Shown here in pieces: positions 50,201 through 51,908 of a stretch of DNA of 64,000 bases. This stretch comes from G965216255 sp965216255 (GTDB lineage Bacteria; Bacteroidota; Rhodothermia; Rhodothermales; Bin80). The stretch is taken from positions 372,001 to 436,000 of the forward strand of contig OZ244148.1 of the NCBI GenBank assembly GCA_965216255.1. The letters run 5' to 3'. Within the stretch, counting starts at the first letter, position 1. Every line of letters begins with the position of its first letter. Made by a program: the position numbers and the translations under genes. A model generated the notes under the pieces. It was not told the origin of the DNA, made no database searches, and was given only the letters and a program-made list of their open reading frames with translations.

Positions 50201-51768
50201 TCAACCGGCACGCTCCACGTTGCGGACAACTCTGCGGCGGATACGGCCCTGACGACGAGATTGGTAGGCGGGCCGGGCAGCGTAGCGGTCGTAGCGGTTG
50301 TGGACACCTGACAATGCTGACTTGCCCACGGCCAATCATCTATCGAGGCCCTTACCTCCACATCTTGATCCACCGAGGCTTCAAGACCTGTGATGGAATA
50401 GCTCGTTGCAGTGCTAATGGCATCTTTGTAACTGCTCCAATAGCCGGGTTGTGGCCCGTCGATTGCGCTATTGTCGTCTGTCACACGATATCTCACCTCG
50501 TAACCGTCTACCGACACATTTCTCGCCGTAACGGGTGGGTGTGTCCACGTCAGCTTAAGTTCCGTAGCAGAGACCCGCAGAAGGTCTACACCAGTTAAAT
50601 AAAGCGTGCAGCTATCACCCGCCTGGTAAGAAAGCCCCCCAAGCCAAGTCTGAAAACCACCATGTAGCGGCGCGCAAACCCCATTATTACCTGCAGCGTC
50701 CGCGGTGCTGTGGAAGCTAAGCTGAGTCAACTCCCCAAGTTCGTAGGCCCATTCTACAGGCACCTTGCCCGAAAGTCCGGAATTAGAGTCTACGTAAAGC
50801 AAATCAAGGTCCGTTAAGTCGCCTAGCGCCACAGGCAGCTCCCCAGTAAGGTTGTTATTGGAAAGACCAATCCTTGTTACCCGCCCACTCGTAAAGTTCA
50901 GCCCATGCCATTTGTAATCCACTTCAGCCACGGACAACAGCCGATCCGCCGAGGTATTCCAGTTATTCGTCTCGTCGGCGTCCGTCTCGCTCGTCCAGGC
51001 ATCTCCGCCGGTAGCATTGTACAGGGCAACCAGCGCATCATACTCCACCTGCAAAACACAATATGCACCCCCTGTAGTGGTTATGTCCTCGTACCACGCC
51101 ACCAGATCGGATACCTCTTGCGGAATGCAGAGTGTGTTGGCGGAGTTGTCTGAGTCGAATTCGAAATTTTCCAATAATGCCAGATTTGCCATGGTGCTCG
51201 GAAAGGTTCCCGAGAGAGTGTTATTCCGAAAACTCAAATAGGTGAGTTCGGTCAGATTATCAATTACATCCGGGAGCGTACCCACTAAGCCATTGTTCGG
51301 GAGATTCAGTCGTGTTACTCGACCATTAGTTACGGTTACACCATACCATCTATTCAACTCAGTCGCGGTCGGTTGGGTAGTCGTCGATGTGGACCAGTTA
51401 TCGCTGCGATCCCACGACGCTCCGCCTGTGGCATTGTACAGCGCTATCAGTGCGAGCCAGTCATTTTCCAGCGTCATGCCGGCCTGTTTCCGCGCCCCGT
51501 TGAGATGCACCGGATCCGGCAGAACCAAGGGCTCTGACAGAGCCGCTCCGAATATACCCCCGGGATGGAGCGCAAACAGCAGTGTCGCAGACAAGACGAG
51601 CAGAATGGTGCGGAGTCCCCGCCACATGCCGACGGATGTGCACTTGTGCGCCGCAGCCGCCAAGCCAGGGTCCAATTCTGGCCAAATTGGACTCAATGCG
51701 GGATCGCCAGCCATCGACGTTCGTCCAGATGCGCTCCGTAGTATGATTGTCTCTACCATCGCAACCAT
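14248..51768 (-). CDS. Giant secreted LRR/FN3 repeat protein with T9SS sorting domain (putative adhesin)
   Basis: One uninterrupted frame of 12,506 codons, by composition about 1.3 MDa. The start is uncertain. ATG 51768 is the longest option. ATG 51759 has AGGGA nine bases upstream. ATG 51627 begins a classical signal peptide (MWRGLRTILLVLSATLLFAL). Domain order: LRR blocks and 10 FN3 modules (residues ~95-1,920); a 12-copy super-repeat of LRR-LRR-FN3x4 (~1,920-10,420); two LRR blocks plus ~14 diverged FN3 modules (~10,420-12,180); a last LRR block; an Ig-like He_PIG-type module (GGTPPYAY...LPPGL); and a sorting domain (NYPNPFNPST...VLDLLGR...SGVYLYK). By motif count there are ~71 FN3 and ~32 LRR blocks. 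LRR blocks open with W/YxALxxxY..xGG..W, contain N.L.G.LP repeats and end in a conserved Cys pair. By family knowledge this suggests a cell-surface adhesion or binding protein; the ligand is unknown. The small secreted gene at 52048-52800 lies 279 bp upstream on the same strand. Confidence 0.93.
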   Translation of the reverse strand: MVAMVETIILRSASGRTSMAGDPALSPIWPELDPGLAAAAHKCTSVGMWRGLRTILLVLSATLLFALHPGGIFGAALSEPLVLPDPVHLNGARKQAGMTLENDWLALIALYNATGGASWDRSDNWSTSTTTQPTATELNRWYGVTVTNGRVTRLNLPNNGLVGTLPDVIDNLTELTYLSFRNNTLSGTFPSTMANLALLENFEFDSDNSANTLCIPQEVSDLVAWYEDITTTGGAYCVLQVEYDALVALYNATGGDAWTSETDADETNNWNTSADRLLSVAEVDYKWHGLNFTSGRVTRIGLSNNNLTGELPVALGDLTDLDLLYVDSNSGLSGKVPVEWAYELGELTQLSFHSTADAAGNNGVCAPLHGGFQTWLGGLSYQAGDSCTLYLTGVDLLRVSATELKLTWTHPPVTARNVSVDGYEVRYRVTDDNSAIDGPQPGYWSSYKDAISTATSYSITGLEASVDQDVEVRASIDDWPWASQHCQVSTTATTATLPGPPTNLVVRAVSAAELSATWSVPVDPCWGAITGYFVQYREAGDITWSNASHTGTETEASVSGLDGGTAYEVQVAARTSTGVGPYVSYESSTIETAATRPGAPESLSLSAASSGVTVTWAVPTSDGGASIEGYVVQYRLAAAGQLMSGPWIEWDHTDTSTETIITGLLGRTTYDVQVAATNIAGTGEFASFQQVTTPVLVPGAPSDLSIKVTSHSELEVSWTAPLSNGGEAVTAYSLQYRQAVASALWQDAAHTGASVSATVSSLAGGTSYEVQVAAKNSAGTGAYAQASAETPTAAFEADWRALVSVFGSAGGSNWDSQTDVDTGNDWSASTAEIPTADEVEAWEGVTLTSGRVTRLELSDKNLIGTLPDEFGNLTELTFLDIEHNELSGAAPSTMVELTALTNFYFRGADQMLCVPQEDADMIMWLKGIADADGPYCLLEVEYDALVALYNTAGGTGWASETDADTDDDWDVALTRAVTEDEVYSWHSVTIGDAPSGKRLVTSLSFNEENLTGTLPSQIGDLVGLEVLNLDNNSLTGALPTTVVNLAALETFYFSGAGQTLCVPQEDADMIMWFEGIATTDGPYCLLQAEYDALVALYNTTGGTGWTSETDLDEDNNLDTANDWDVSGARVIATSELSAWHGVRSSDGRVVSLRLDGNNLVGAIPNSLRNLTELTSLDLAGNMLSGTIPNSLRNLTELTSLDLAGNMLSGTIPNSLRNLTELTSLELAGNMLSGTIPSGLEKLTKLQYLYLGFNTFSGELPVLWAQHLSVLEDFRFSESGLCAPLGASFQTWLQALRIAEGDDCEIHLAGLSLQWDSATEITVSWEMPQLTGRAGAIKKYEVRSRESAESGVSPGEWEYLGYAASTDTTIGGLDNTKDYDFQVRASLEKFPYNSAWGEISTLELTASPPGPPGNLSVTADNATTLSVSWEAPTETGGVPIRGYTVQYRLTGVTGWTGVSHTGTDTRVKIRGLAASTSYDVQVQAKNSGGGGSFASQTASTPALAANVPGPPGSLSVTASMNSMSVEWVAPSTTGGTSIKGYSVQYRLTDDGGSSGAWMNVDHTGTAANAQITGLEAGTSYDVQVAAINDAGPGAYTAAATATTLEATAPSAPTALVVGVISSAELSVMWTAPVATGGVDLTGYSVQYRLTDDGGSSGEWMDVDHRGTAANAQITGLEAGTSYDVQVAAINDAGTGTYTAAATATTNAATKPDAPTALVVGVISSTELSVTWTAPVETGGVDLTGYSVQYRLTDASEDGELAAPGAWMDVEPAVVGTPVTIGELDAGTSYDVQVAAINSVGTGDYTEATATTSDAGLPSAPTALVVSVVSQAELLVTWTAPEETGGVDLTGYSVQYRLADADGAGEETAAGPWVNVTHVGVDPSVTIGELVAGTSYDVRVEAINDAGTGAYVEAQAVTATAEYEADWRALIALYDAVGGLAWTSETNLAEVDDWDVSTDRVPTEAELDAWNGVTVTGGRVSRLTLVGNNLVGTLPDAIGALTGLSLLSLENNNLAGPLPDGLMQLGSLSYFSIGDNDRTLCLRQDANFETWLDGVASVVGPNCVVPAEWRALLAFYNATGGGNWSTQMDGDGANDWSTSPDPVPTEDELDAWHGVRLVEGHVVELRLADNGLDGSLPSDLQHLSELAILYVHNNQLTGALPLRLSQLSELDYLWFGGSDQTVCAPLDADFQSWLSGVDEGTGDGDAAGVYGPDCPVEVSGVSVTVTSASILDITWNPPTETGPSTLTGYSVQVRLTDANGVMPGTAPGVWEEVVPTGTSARVTQLSAATSYDVQVAAVLDTGTGAYESRTVVTSAATKPGVPRALVVSVVSSTELSVMWTAPVETGGVDLTGYSVQYRLTDGDGAGLGTDPGVWEDVTPAVVGTSVRIGDLVAGTSYDVQVAAINGEGTGAYTEPATAIVSAATLPGVPTALVVSALSPTKLLVTWTAPVATGGVDLTGYSVQYRLTDASEDGELAAPGAWMDVEPAVVGTSVTIGELDAGTSYDVQVAAINSVGTGTDIAAATAITSAATEPDAPTALSVGVISSTELSVTWTAPVETGGVDLTGYSVQYRLTDASEDGQSATPGEWENAAHVGVGTSVTIGELDAGTSYDVQVAAINDAGTGAYVEAQAVTATAEYEADWRALIALYGAAGGSAWNSQTETITAEDNWSVSTDRVPTEAELDAWNGVTVTEGRVSRLTLVGNNLVGTLPEAIGDLTGLSALSLEDNDLAGPLPDGLMQLGNLSDFRIGGNARTLCLRQDAAFEAWLNGVTAVGGPYCVVEAEWSALLAIYDATSGGNWSSQTDAGADDWSTSPNQVPTEDELEAWHGVRLVDGHVVGLSLEGNGLVGSLPSDLQDLAELASLYVDNNQLTGALPLQLLQLSELDNLWFGGSNQTVCAPLDADFQTWLLGVDTGDEGGDAAGVNGPDCPVEVSGVSVTVTSASILDIMWNAPALTGRSTLTGYSVQVRLTDANGADPGAEPGNWEEVVPTGTSAQVTQLSAATSYDVQVAAELNTGTGAYTAPQTATTSAATVPGVPTALGVGVVSQAELLVMWTAPVETGGDDLTGYSVQYRLTDASEDGEPATFGEWVDVTPLVVSTSVTIGDLVAGTSYDVQVAAINGQGPGTYTEAATATVSAATKPGVPTALVVSARSQAELLVTWTAPVETGGVDLTGYSVQYRLTDTDAGGPPITPGDWMDVEPAVEGTPVTIGGLDAGTSYDVRVAAINSVGMGTYTAAKTATTDAATAPDAPTALVVGVVSSTELSVTWTAPVETGGDDLTGYSVQYRLTDASEDGQSATPGEWENAAHVGVGTSVTIGELAAGTSYDVRVEAINDAGTGAYVEAQAVTATAEYEADWRALIALYGAVGGPAWSSETNMTVEDDWSVSTARISTEAELEAWYGVTLTEGRVSRLSLAGNNLVGTLPEAIGDLTGLSILSLSNNALAGSLPDGLMQLGNLSDFRIDDNARTLCLRQDADFEAWLKGVTTVGGPYCVVDAEWRALLAFYNATGGDNWSSQTDAGADDWSTSTDPVPTEDELEAWHGVSLVDGHVVGLSLEDNGLVGPFPSGLQDLAELASLFVYDNQLTGALPRELSQLSELDILWFGGSEQTVCAPLDADFQTWLLGVDTGDEGGDAAGVNGPDCPVEVSGVSVAVTSASILDIRWNAPALTGRSTLTGYSVQVRLTDTDATDPGTQPGVWEEAPHTGTSAQITQLSAATSYDVQVAAELNTGTGAYVSRTVVTSAATVPGVPTALGVGVVSSTELSVMWTAPVETGGDPLTGYSVQYRLTDASEDGEPATFGEWEDAAHVGVDPSVTIGDLVAGTSYDVQVAAINGQGTGVPTAPQTATVSAATKPGVPTALNVSAVSPTKLLVTWTAPVETGGVDLTGYSVQYRLTDADGDGPSIATGPWEDAAHVGVDPSVTIGELDAGTSYDVQVAAINSVGTGTDTAAETATTSEATAPSAPTALVVSVVSHTELTVMWTAPVETGGVDLTGYSVQYRLTDTDAGVPPITPGDWMDVEPAVDGTPVTIGGLDAGTSYDVQVAANNSAGTGSYVEAQAVTATAEYEADWRALIALYGAAGGSAWDSQTDPVTSEGDWDVSTDRIPTVAELEAWYGVTVTEGRVSRLSLAGNNLVGTLPEAIGDLTGLSALSLEGNNLAGPLPDGLMQLGSLSNFRIRDNDRTLCLRQDADFEAWLNDVTAVEGPYCVVDAEWSALLAIYQGADGGNWSSQTDDDGADDWSTSMNPVPTEDELNAWHGVRLVKGHVVELRLDDNGLDGSLPSELQDLAELASLYVHNNGLTGTLPLELSELSELDYLWFGGIGQTVCAPLDADFQAWLSGVDTPTDDGDAAGVNGPDCPVEVSGVSVTVTSASILDIMWNAPALTGRSTLTGYSVQVRLTDANGADPGAQPGVWEEAPHTGTSASAQITQLSAATSYDVQVAAVLDTGTGAYTAEQTATTDAVTLPGVPTALGVRVESQTELSVTWTAPVETGGDDLTGYSVQYRLTDASEDGEPAAPGNWVDVGPAVVGTSVTIGELVAGTSYDVQVAAINGQGTGAPTAPQTAIVSAATLPGVPTALVVSAVSQAELLVMWTAPEETGGVSLTGYSVQYRLTDADGDGPSIATGPWEDAAHVGVDPSVTIGELDAGTSYDVQVAAINSVGTGTDTAAATATTLEATAPGAPTALVVGVVSSTELSVMWTAPVETGGVSLTGYSVQYRLTDEDGDGPPITPGGWEDAAHVGVDPSVTIGELAAGTSYDVRVEAINDAGTGDYVQAQAVTATAEYEADWRALIALYGAAGGPAWTNQTNPLTSDSRWSESTDRIPTEAELDAWYGVAVTEGRVSGLFLAGNNLVGTLPDAIGALTGLSALSLGGNALAGPLPDGLMQLENLLDFRINDNDRTLCLRQDADFEAWLEGVPTVVGPNCVVAAEWRALLAIYQGADGDNWSSQTDGDGADDWSTSTDPVPTEDELKAWHGVSLTKGHVVELRLDGNGLVGSLPSELQDLSELASLYVHDNQLMGALPLELSELSELDYLWFGGSEQTVCAPLDADFQTWLSGVDTPTDDGDAAGVNGPDCPVEVSGVSVTVTSASILDITWNALAETGRSTLTGYSVQVRLTDANGADPGIEPGVWEEAPHTGTSVSAQITQLSAATSYDVQVAPVLDTGTGAYTAPQTAITDAATVPGVPTALSVGVVSQAELSVMWTAPVETGGDDLTGYSVQYRLTDASEDGEPATFGEWEDVTPLVVSTSVTIGELVAGTSYDVQVAAINSVGTGAPTAPQTAIVSAATLPGVPTALVVSAVSQAELLVMWTAPEETGGVSLTGYSVQYRLTDADGDGPSIATGPWEDVTPAVVGTPVTIGELLAGTSYDVQVAAINGEGTGAPTAPATATTLEATAPGAPTALVVGVISSTELSVTWTAPEETGGVSLTGYSVQYRLTDEDGGGPLTDPGPWVNVTHVGVDPSVTIGELAAGTSYDVRVEAINDAGTGSYVEAQAVTATAEYEADWRALIALYGAAGGPAWNNQTETIISVEDDWSESTARIPTEAELDAWYGVEVTEGRVSGLSLSGNNLIGTLPEAIGALTGLSILSLGNNALAGPLPDGLMQLESLSDFRINGNARTLCLRQDADFEAWLEGVPTVVGPYCVIDAEWSALLAIYQGADGDNWSSQTDGDGADDWSTSTDPVPTEDELEAWYGVSLAQGHVVELRLEGNALVGSFPSDLQDLSELAGLYVDNNQLTGTLPLELSELSELDNLWFGGSDQTVCAPLDADFQTWLLGVDTGTDAGDAAGVNGPDCPVEVSGVSVTVTSASILDITWDALAETGRSTLTGYSVQVRLTDANGADPGIEPGVWEEAPHTGTSASAQVTQLSAATSYDVRVAAVLDTGTGAYTAPETATTDAVTLPGVPTALGVSVVSQAELLVMWTAPVETGGDPLTGYSVQYRLTDADAGGPLTDPGPWVDVTPVVVSTSVTIGELVAGTSYDVQVAAINSVGTGEFTEPATAIVSAATVPGVPTALVVSARSQAELLVMWTAPVETGGDDLTGYSVQYRLTDADGDGPSIATGPWEDVTPAVVGTPVTIGELDAGTSYDVQVAAINSVGRGTFTEPQTAITSAATAPGAPTALGVGVISSTELSVMWTAPVATGGDDLTGYRVQYRLTDTDGDGPPITPGGWEDAAHVGVGTSVTIGELDAGTSYDVQVAAINSVGPGDYVQAQAVTATAEYEADWRALIALYGAAGGPAWTNQTNPLTSDSRWSVSTDRIPTEAELDAWYGVAVTEGRVSDLFLSGNNLIGTLPEAIGALTGLSILSLGNNALAGPLPDGLMQLESLSDFRINGNDRTLCLRQDADFEAWLEGVTTVVGPYCVVDAEWRALLAIYQGADGGNWSSQTDGDGADDWSISTNQVPTEDELEAWYGVSLAQGHVVELRLEGNALVGSLPSDLQNLAELAGLYVHNNQLTGTLPLELSQLSELDNLWFGGSEQTVCAPLDADFQTWLLGVDTGTDDGDAAGVNGPDCPVEVSGVSVAVTSASILDITWDALAETGRSTLTGYSVQVRLTDADGADPGIEPGVWEEAPHTGTSASAQVTQLSAATSYDVRVAAVLDTGTGAYTAPETATTDAVTLPGVPTALGVSVESQTELSVMWTAPVETGGDDLTGYSVQYRLTDEDGAGSGTDPGNWVDVTPVVVSTSVTIGQLVAGTSYDVQVAAINSVGTGTYTEEATATVSAATLPGVPTALVVSAESQAELLVMWTAPVETGGDDLTGYSVQYRLTDADGDGPSIATGPWEDVTPAVVGTPVTIGELAAGTSYDVQVAAINSVGRGDFTAAVTATTSAATAPGAPTALVVSVVSQAELSVMWTAPVETGGVDLTGYSVQYRLTDEDGGGPLTDPGPWVNVTHVGVDPSVTIGGLAAGTSYDVQVEANNRVGPGDYVQARAVTATAEYEADWRALIALYGAAGGPAWTNQTNPLTSDSRWSESTDRIPTEAELDAWYGVAVTEGRVSDLFLSGNNLIGTLPEAIGALTGLSILSLGNNALAGPLPDGLMQLKSLSDFRINGNDRTLCLRQDADFEAWLEGVTTVVGPYCVIDAEWSALLAIYQGADGGNWSSQTDGDGADDWSTSTDPVPTEDELEAWYGVRLAQGHVVELSLEGNGLVGSLPSDLQYLSELAGLYVQNNQLTGTLPLELSQLSELDYLWFGGSDQTVCAPLDADFQTWLLGVDTGTDAGDAAGVNGPDCPVEVSGVSVTVTSASILDIAWNVPALTGRSTLTGYSVQVRLTDANGADPGIEPGVWEEAPHTGTSASAQVTQLSAATSYDVRVAAVLDTGTGAYTAPETETTSAATLPGVPTALGVSVVSQAELLVMWTAPVETGGDPLTGYSVQYRLTDADAGGPLTDPGPWVDVTPAVVGTSVTIGQLVVGTSYDVQVAAINSVGTGTYTEEATAIVSAATLPGVPTALVVSAVSPTKLLVTWTAPVETGGVSLTGYSVQYRLTDADGEGVETDPGPWVDVTPAVVGTPVTIGELAAGTSYDVQVAAINSAGRGDYTAAATATTSAATAPGAPTALVVSARSQAELSVMWTAPVETGGVDLTGYSVQYRLTDADGDGPSIATGEWVDVTPAVEGTPVTIGELAAGTSYDVQVAAINSVGPGDYVEAQAVTATAEYEADWRALIALYGAAGGSAWNNQTDPLTSDSRWSESTDRIPTEAELDAWYGVTVTGGRVSGLSLSDNNLIGTLPDAIGDLTDLSILSLEDNNLAGPLPDGLVQLGSLSDFRIDDNARTLCLRQDANFETWLDGVSTVIGPYCVVDAEWRALLAIYQGADGDNWSSQTAGAGTDDWSTSTDPVPTEDELEAWYGVSLAQGHVVELSLDGNGLDGSLPSDLQYLSELAGLYVQNNQLTGTLPLELSQLSELDYLWFGGSDQTVCAPLDADFQTWLLGVDTGTDAGDAAGVNGPDCPVEVSGVSVTVTSASILDIAWNVPALTGRSTLTGYSVQVRLTDANGADPGIEPGVWEEAPHTGTSASAQVTQLSAATSYDVRVAVVLDTGTGAYTAPETETTSAATLPGVPTALGVSVVSQAELLVMWTAPVETGGDPLTGYSVQYRLTDADAGGPLTDPGPWVDVTPAVVGTSVTIGQLVVGTSYDVQVAAINSAGTGTYTEEATATVSAATLPGVPTALVVSALSPTKLLVTWTAPVETGGVSLTGYSVQYRLTDADGEGVETDPGEWVDVTPAVVGTPVTIGELAAGTSYDVQVAAINSAGRGDYTAAATATTSAATAPGAPTALVVSARSQAELSVMWTAPVETGGVDLTGYSVQYRLTDADGEGVETDPGEWVDVTPAVVDPSVTIGELAAGTSYGVQVAAINSVGTGDFVQAQAVTATAEYEADWRALIALYGAAGGSAWNNQTDPLTSDSRWSESTDRIPTEAELDAWYGVTVTGGRVSRLSLAGNNLIGTLPDAIGDLTGLSILSLEDNDLAGPLPDALMQLGNLSNFRIDDNARTLCLRQDANFETWLDGVTTVVGPYCVVDAEWRALLAIYQGADGGNWSSQTDGDGADDWSTSTDPVPTEGELEAWYGVSLAQGHVVELRLEGNGLVGSLPSNLQNLEELAGLYVHNNQLTGALPLELSELSELDNLWFGGSDQTVCAPLDADFQSWLLGVDTGTDDGDAAGVNGPDCPVEVSGVSVAVTSASILDITWNAPALTGRSTLTGYSVQVRLTDADGAGSGTEPGVWEEAPHTGTSVSAQITQLSATTSYDVQVAAVLDTGTGAYVSRTVVTSAATLPGVPTALGVNVVSQAELLVTWTAPVETGGDPLTGYSVQYRLTDADAGGPLTDPGPWVDVTPAVVGTPVTIGELVAGTSYDVQVAAINSVGTGDYTEAATASVSAATLPGVPTALSVSAVSQAELLVTWTAPEETGGDDLTGYSVQYRLTDADGAGSGTDPGPWVDVTPAVVGTPVTIGELVAGTSYDVQVAAINGEGTGAYVQAQAVTPTAEYEADWRALIALYGAAGGSDWDSQTEAITAEDDWFTDRIPTEAELDAWYGVTVTEGRVSRLSLAGNNLVGTLPDAIGELTDLSILSLSNNALAGPLPDGLMQLGSLSDFRIGDNARTLCLRQDADFEAWLEGVTTVVGPYCVVDAEWRALLAIYQGADGGNWSSQTDAGADDWSTSTNQVPTEGELEAWYGVRLVKGHVVELRLEGNGLVGPLPSDLQNLEELASLYVHNNGLTGTLPLELSQLSQLDYLWFGGSDQTVCAPLDAGFQSWLLGVDTGDEDGDAAGVNGPDCSVEVSGVSVTVTSASILDITWNALAETGRSTLTGYSVQVRLTDANATEPGAQPGVWEEAPHTGTSVSAQITQLSAATSYDVQVAAELNTGTGAYTAAQTATTSAATVPGVPTALGVNVVSPTELLVTWTAPVETGGDPLTGYSVQYRLTDADAGGLLTTPGDWVDVTPAVVGTSVTIGELDAGTSYDVQVAAINGEGTGDYTEAATASVSAATVPGVPTPLNVSAVSPTKLLVTWTAPVETGGDPLTGYSVQYRLTDADAGGPLTDPGGWVNVTPAVVATSVTIGELVASTSYDVQVAAINSVGMGTYTAAATATTSEAAEPGAPTALGVSVVSHTELFVTWTAPVETGGGDLTGYSVQYRLTDADAGGPLTAPGDWVDVTPAVVDPPVTIGELVAGTSYDVQVAANNSVGTGSYVQAQAVTATAEYEADWRALIALYGAAGGSAWGSQTETITAEDNWSVSTDRVPTEAELDAWYGVTVTGGRVSRLSLAGNNLVGTLPDAIGELTGLSILSLSNNALAGPLPDGLMQLGSLSEFRIGGNARTLCLRQDVDFEAWLEGVTTVVGPYCVVDAEWRALLAIYDATDGGNWSSQTDGDGANDWSTSTNQIPTEDELNAWYGVSLAEGHVVELRLEGNGLVGSLPSDLQDLAELASLYVHNNGLTGALPSQLSQLSQLDYLWFVGSDQTVCAPLDANFQAWLSGVDTPTEDGDAAGVNGPDCPVEVSGVSVTVTSASILDITWDVPAQTGRSTLTGYSVQVRLTDADGAGSGTDPGDWEEAPHTGTGTSAQVTQLSAATSYDVQVAAVLDTGTGGYVSHTVVMSAATLPGVPTALGVSVVSQTELSMTWTAPAETGGVPFTGYSVQVRLTDADAGGSGTDPGEWEDATHAGTSTDAAVTSLVAGTSYDVRVAATNSEGTGEFSPPRTAETLAAGLPGAPTQFDVVVISYEELAATWSLPAETGGTSITGYVVQYRLTDANGEELGTDPGEWQSVENTGTGAQIVGLNAGTSYEVRVAATNIAGTGAFASETVVTSAADPPAAPTDLSVAVTSITEVTITWTAPPGTGGTSITGYSIQYRKADADDDGPGTDPGEWQNIEHLGTDASVAITLLVAGFAYDVQVAAINVAGTGAYAQAPIKMPTAAFVADWQALIALYLATSGEDWTSNDGWDVSVARIPTEIEIRRWYGVTLESGRVVQLNLSQNNLAGVLPGEIGSLTALARLYLTGNALRGPLPDALRQLVSLEDFRIGTNASTACFPQGTEFRRWLADVGIVAGQYCVAQSEWEALNTFYGSTSGANWTTNDGWSVSTTQLPTDEELDGWHGVRVDSGYVTALALSDNNLVGQFPSVVKDLPRLERLYVDGNRMVGELPRELTTLVNLERLRFYGGNQSICAPLESNFQGWLSAVDGDSGLRDGSGVIGPDCPVAVPGLSVTATSWSIVDIEWAEPSATGRGSVSGYSVRYRLADADGDGPGRQPGQWLDVNHTGVNTAARITGLSGSTSYNVHVAVQLGRVTGPYQSATVVTPASPETAPASPTGLIVEPTSQTELSVTWIAPIETGGRPITGYSLQYRRTDSDEAEAGVQPGAWISLPHEGTDTDTRIADLEAHTTYDVQVAAINNVGTGDYSDIVTKSTLAAGVPGVPTNLSVVAVSPTELSASWTAPTETGGVDIDGYSLLVRLTDADGDSPGTEPGLWGERGPVEETTGALIAELEPGTSYDVQVAASNSVGIGAYSAITTVKTPADLPGVPIDLSAEAVSSTEVSALWTAPDFTGGTPITGYSIQFRASEVGDAGPGVWQDAGHSGTSTDVTITQLTEATSYDVQVAAKNDVGTGVYSSPVLVVTLGSGALAAPTDLSVVATSQTELLVSWTSPPVTGGASAAGYSVQYRESGADSQEPGAWQDVAHTGTDTNAQLAGLEAGTSYDVRVAATNDTGTGQYAAYVTAETFAGVPGQPTNLSVQATSQTELQVTWTEPAKTGGRSITGFSVQYRLTNANALGPGLWISALHSGVGTSATITELDAGTSYDVQVAAQNAVGLSTYSGIVTTATLEIGVLGPPTGVNVVSLSESELLVTWTAPEVVGGARIGGYLVEYRLTDADGQGPGLEPGPWQDAGFSGIGTSTTITSLAAGISYDVRVATVNEAGPVAYSGVQTVQTLAAGVPEAPANVSVVAVSQTALLVTWTSPLQTGGASITGFSVQHRLTDADGEGPGTRAGQWQDAGHTGTGTRITITQLAVGTSYDVQVAAMNDAGIGAYASFSAAVTSGAVVPGPPTGLMIVVLSRTELEVSWSPPAETGDVSVTGYQVQYRLADAEDGDTTLWHQVVHRGFDTSTRLGELQAQTTYQVRVAAINRFGTGPFAIQTGQTSPVAAPTVPLSLGISTVSQTTLEVSWSEPRDSGGVPIVSYRVDYRVADMESDQPSHQVGAWQQHMHDHAGTVLEIYGLDVGTYYDVKVAAVNAVAAGVHVQGSARTLSSTAPGAPLSLQPTVISTSAISFSWVAPPLTTGAHITGYQIDFRRSSVDDSRQSATDSEQEGRWPGAWQHILHSGVGRTSTIANLQVGTSYDIRVAAIATTGQGAYAQETIVTDATAPGRPLNMVVCGISEDELALSWSAPKRSNGKEITAYSVEVRTASAAGFPPGIWQLSEHAGTDATVSGLSSATLYDVRVAAVNEVGASAFAEASVATQALPTEEAPLRLTICAAAPDALDVSWTESSNNMPGMLLTRAEYSEANLSQFRLEFRPIGMEEWTRVQVLQGDSHALIGNLIPSATYEVRLGALRDAGAETFVRGSAATQAATPPDAPLALSLKSRSSASVELTWQLPPNDGGLAISAYEVEYRETDTNVGIGGNQPGDWNQSRHTSLQVTIGSLTPGTSYDVQVAAINDAGIGPFSRGSISTRPSPELERDWLVLRKLYTATDGPNWSSGENWSASEGHVPSLEELGAWSGVTTSRGRVTELRLSGYGLRGVLPEALGDLTELYGLWIGNNFLTATLPASLMRLKNLTTLHFGDQELCAQRDNAFQQWLEGIMDREGDNCPEHVSFIASIDDQQYEKDIPIEGLVLPQAVGGTPPYAYTISPQLPPGLVFHAGVRFLTGTPLERTVSTIYTLTATDQAGSTASTSFAIEVIGPTLRDTDVEMPETFAVLGNYPNPFNPSTRVVFDLPIQAEVRIEVLDLLGRRIEVLSWASVPAGWRRSLDIDMSSHPSGVYLYKIMAQTETGSMMGTGRMTLVR
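20515..46025 (-). repeat. Twelve-copy 2.14-2.16 kb super-repeat array inside the giant gene
   Basis: The codons for AEYEADWRALIALY recur at (plus-strand position of the TACTCC core) 46007, 43862, 41714, 39572, 37415, 35258, 33098, 30941, 28784, 26627, 24794 and 22646. Spacings are 2145, 2148, 2142, 2157, 2157, 2160, 2157, 2157, 2157, 1833 and 2148 bp, always multiples of three. Each unit encodes LRR block A (~145 aa), LRR block B (~155 aa), one FN3 starting PVEVSGVSV, and three FN3 starting GVPTAL/GAPTAL. The 1,833-bp unit is 324 bp (one 108-residue FN3) short. A thirteenth, much diverged start (FVADWQALIALY) is at ~20,510. Confidence 0.95.
48062..48277 (-). repeat. Three tandem 72-bp LRR units in the giant gene
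   Basis: Three 72-bp copies starting at 48062, 48134 and 48206 encode the 24-residue LRR motif LTSLDLAGNMLSGTIPNSLRNLTE. They differ by about one base (AAGCTCC versus AAGATCC). The period equals exactly one LRR, so the copies preserve both reading frame and fold. Confidence 0.92.
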
Positions 51769-51908
51769 TCCCTAAGGTCAGCTGGAGAATGAGAACCATG
51801 TGGCCGCGGCGGAGTCAGCCAATGATTGACTAATTTCAGCTAGGAGTTTGTGGCGCCCTCTGGAAATACGGCCCAAGTTGAGCCAAACTAGGTGCGATTG
51901 CCGCGAAA

